A stretch of DNA of 14,207 nucleotides from Bacteroidales bacterium UBA1204 (GTDB lineage Bacteria; Bacteroidota; Bacteroidia; Bacteroidales; F082). Of the stretch, positions 14,133 through 14,207 are shown in pieces. Position numbers and translations under genes: made by a program. Position 1 is the stretch's first letter. Each line of letters starts with the position of its first letter. The notes beneath the pieces were generated by a model. That model made no database searches and had not been told where the DNA came from. It saw nothing but the letters and a program-made list of their open reading frames with translations. The DNA lies in the NCBI GenBank assembly GCA_002310075.1, contig DBXU01000024.1:1-14207 (forward strand), read 5' to 3'.

Positions 14133-14207
14133 ATGAAGATATTAGTCCTCAACTGCGGCAGCTCCTCCATCAAGTACCAGCTGCTGGAAATGGAAAACGC
14201 CAATTCA
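14133..14207 (+). CDS. ackA: Acetate kinase (partial, first 25 codons)
   Basis: The reading frame opens MKILVLNCGSSSIKYQLLEM, the unmistakable N-terminus of acetate kinase. The VLNxGSSSxK motif forms part of the nucleotide-binding ASKHA fold, and its Asn lies in the active site. The enzyme converts acetyl phosphate plus ADP to acetate plus ATP. It begins two bases after the pta stop codon, so it shares the pta promoter and is probably translationally coupled. The frame is open to the end of the window and the remaining roughly 375 residues lie beyond it. Confidence 0.95.
   Translation, partial: MKILVLNCGSSSIKYQLLEMENANS

Noticed and set aside
1..14207. Defence island, mobile element, CRISPR or biosynthetic cluster.
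   Set aside because: All genes belong to housekeeping or envelope families, with no integrase, transposase, direct repeats or clustered accessory genes.

Overview
This 14.2 kb window looks like an ordinary chromosomal segment of a Bacteroidota bacterium, most likely of the order Bacteroidales. Four things point there: a Type IX secretion C-terminal sorting domain, promoters with the Bacteroidota -7 box TAnnTTTG, start regions without Shine-Dalgarno sequences, and the gene order DUF4271-hemD-rnpA-yidD. No RNA gene, CRISPR array, insertion sequence or prophage is visible. No gap between genes exceeds 300 bases; the longest are about 124 bases.

Layout. Bases 1-1173 hold the 3' part of the release factor 2 gene (prfB), then a small secreted PepSY-like protein, closed by a strong intrinsic terminator. 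Bases 1207-3825 hold a short-form CstA transporter and a T9SS-exported choice-of-anchor protein. These converge on, and overlap by 64 bp, a minus-strand pair: a long-form QueA (queuosine tRNA modification) and a cysteate synthase-family PLP enzyme. A divergent promoter region near 6.4 kb separates queA from a plus-strand GtrA-family membrane protein. The gtrA stop is one base from the stop of cdd, the last gene of a seven-gene minus-strand run read as DUF4271, hemD-like, rnpA, yidD, S41 C-terminal protease, O-antigen ligase-like, cdd. Back-to-back overlapping promoters at 13.0 kb separate that run from pta-ackA (acetate/ATP pathway); only the first 25 codons of ackA are inside.

How the genes fit together. 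Most are housekeeping: translation termination, tRNA modification, tRNA maturation, membrane protein insertion, pyrimidine salvage and fermentation. The envelope theme recurs in the T9SS cargo, O-antigen ligase, GtrA, S41 protease and YidD. The most distinctive gene is the cysteate synthase homologue. In some Bacteroidota cysteate is the precursor of sulfonolipids (capnine/sulfobacin type), so the strain may make these lipids, although no acyltransferase partner lies here. I found no convincing new multi-gene system. The best leads are that enzyme, the codon-recognition loop variants in RF2, the recurrent extended -7 motif, and the overlapping divergent and convergent arrangements.
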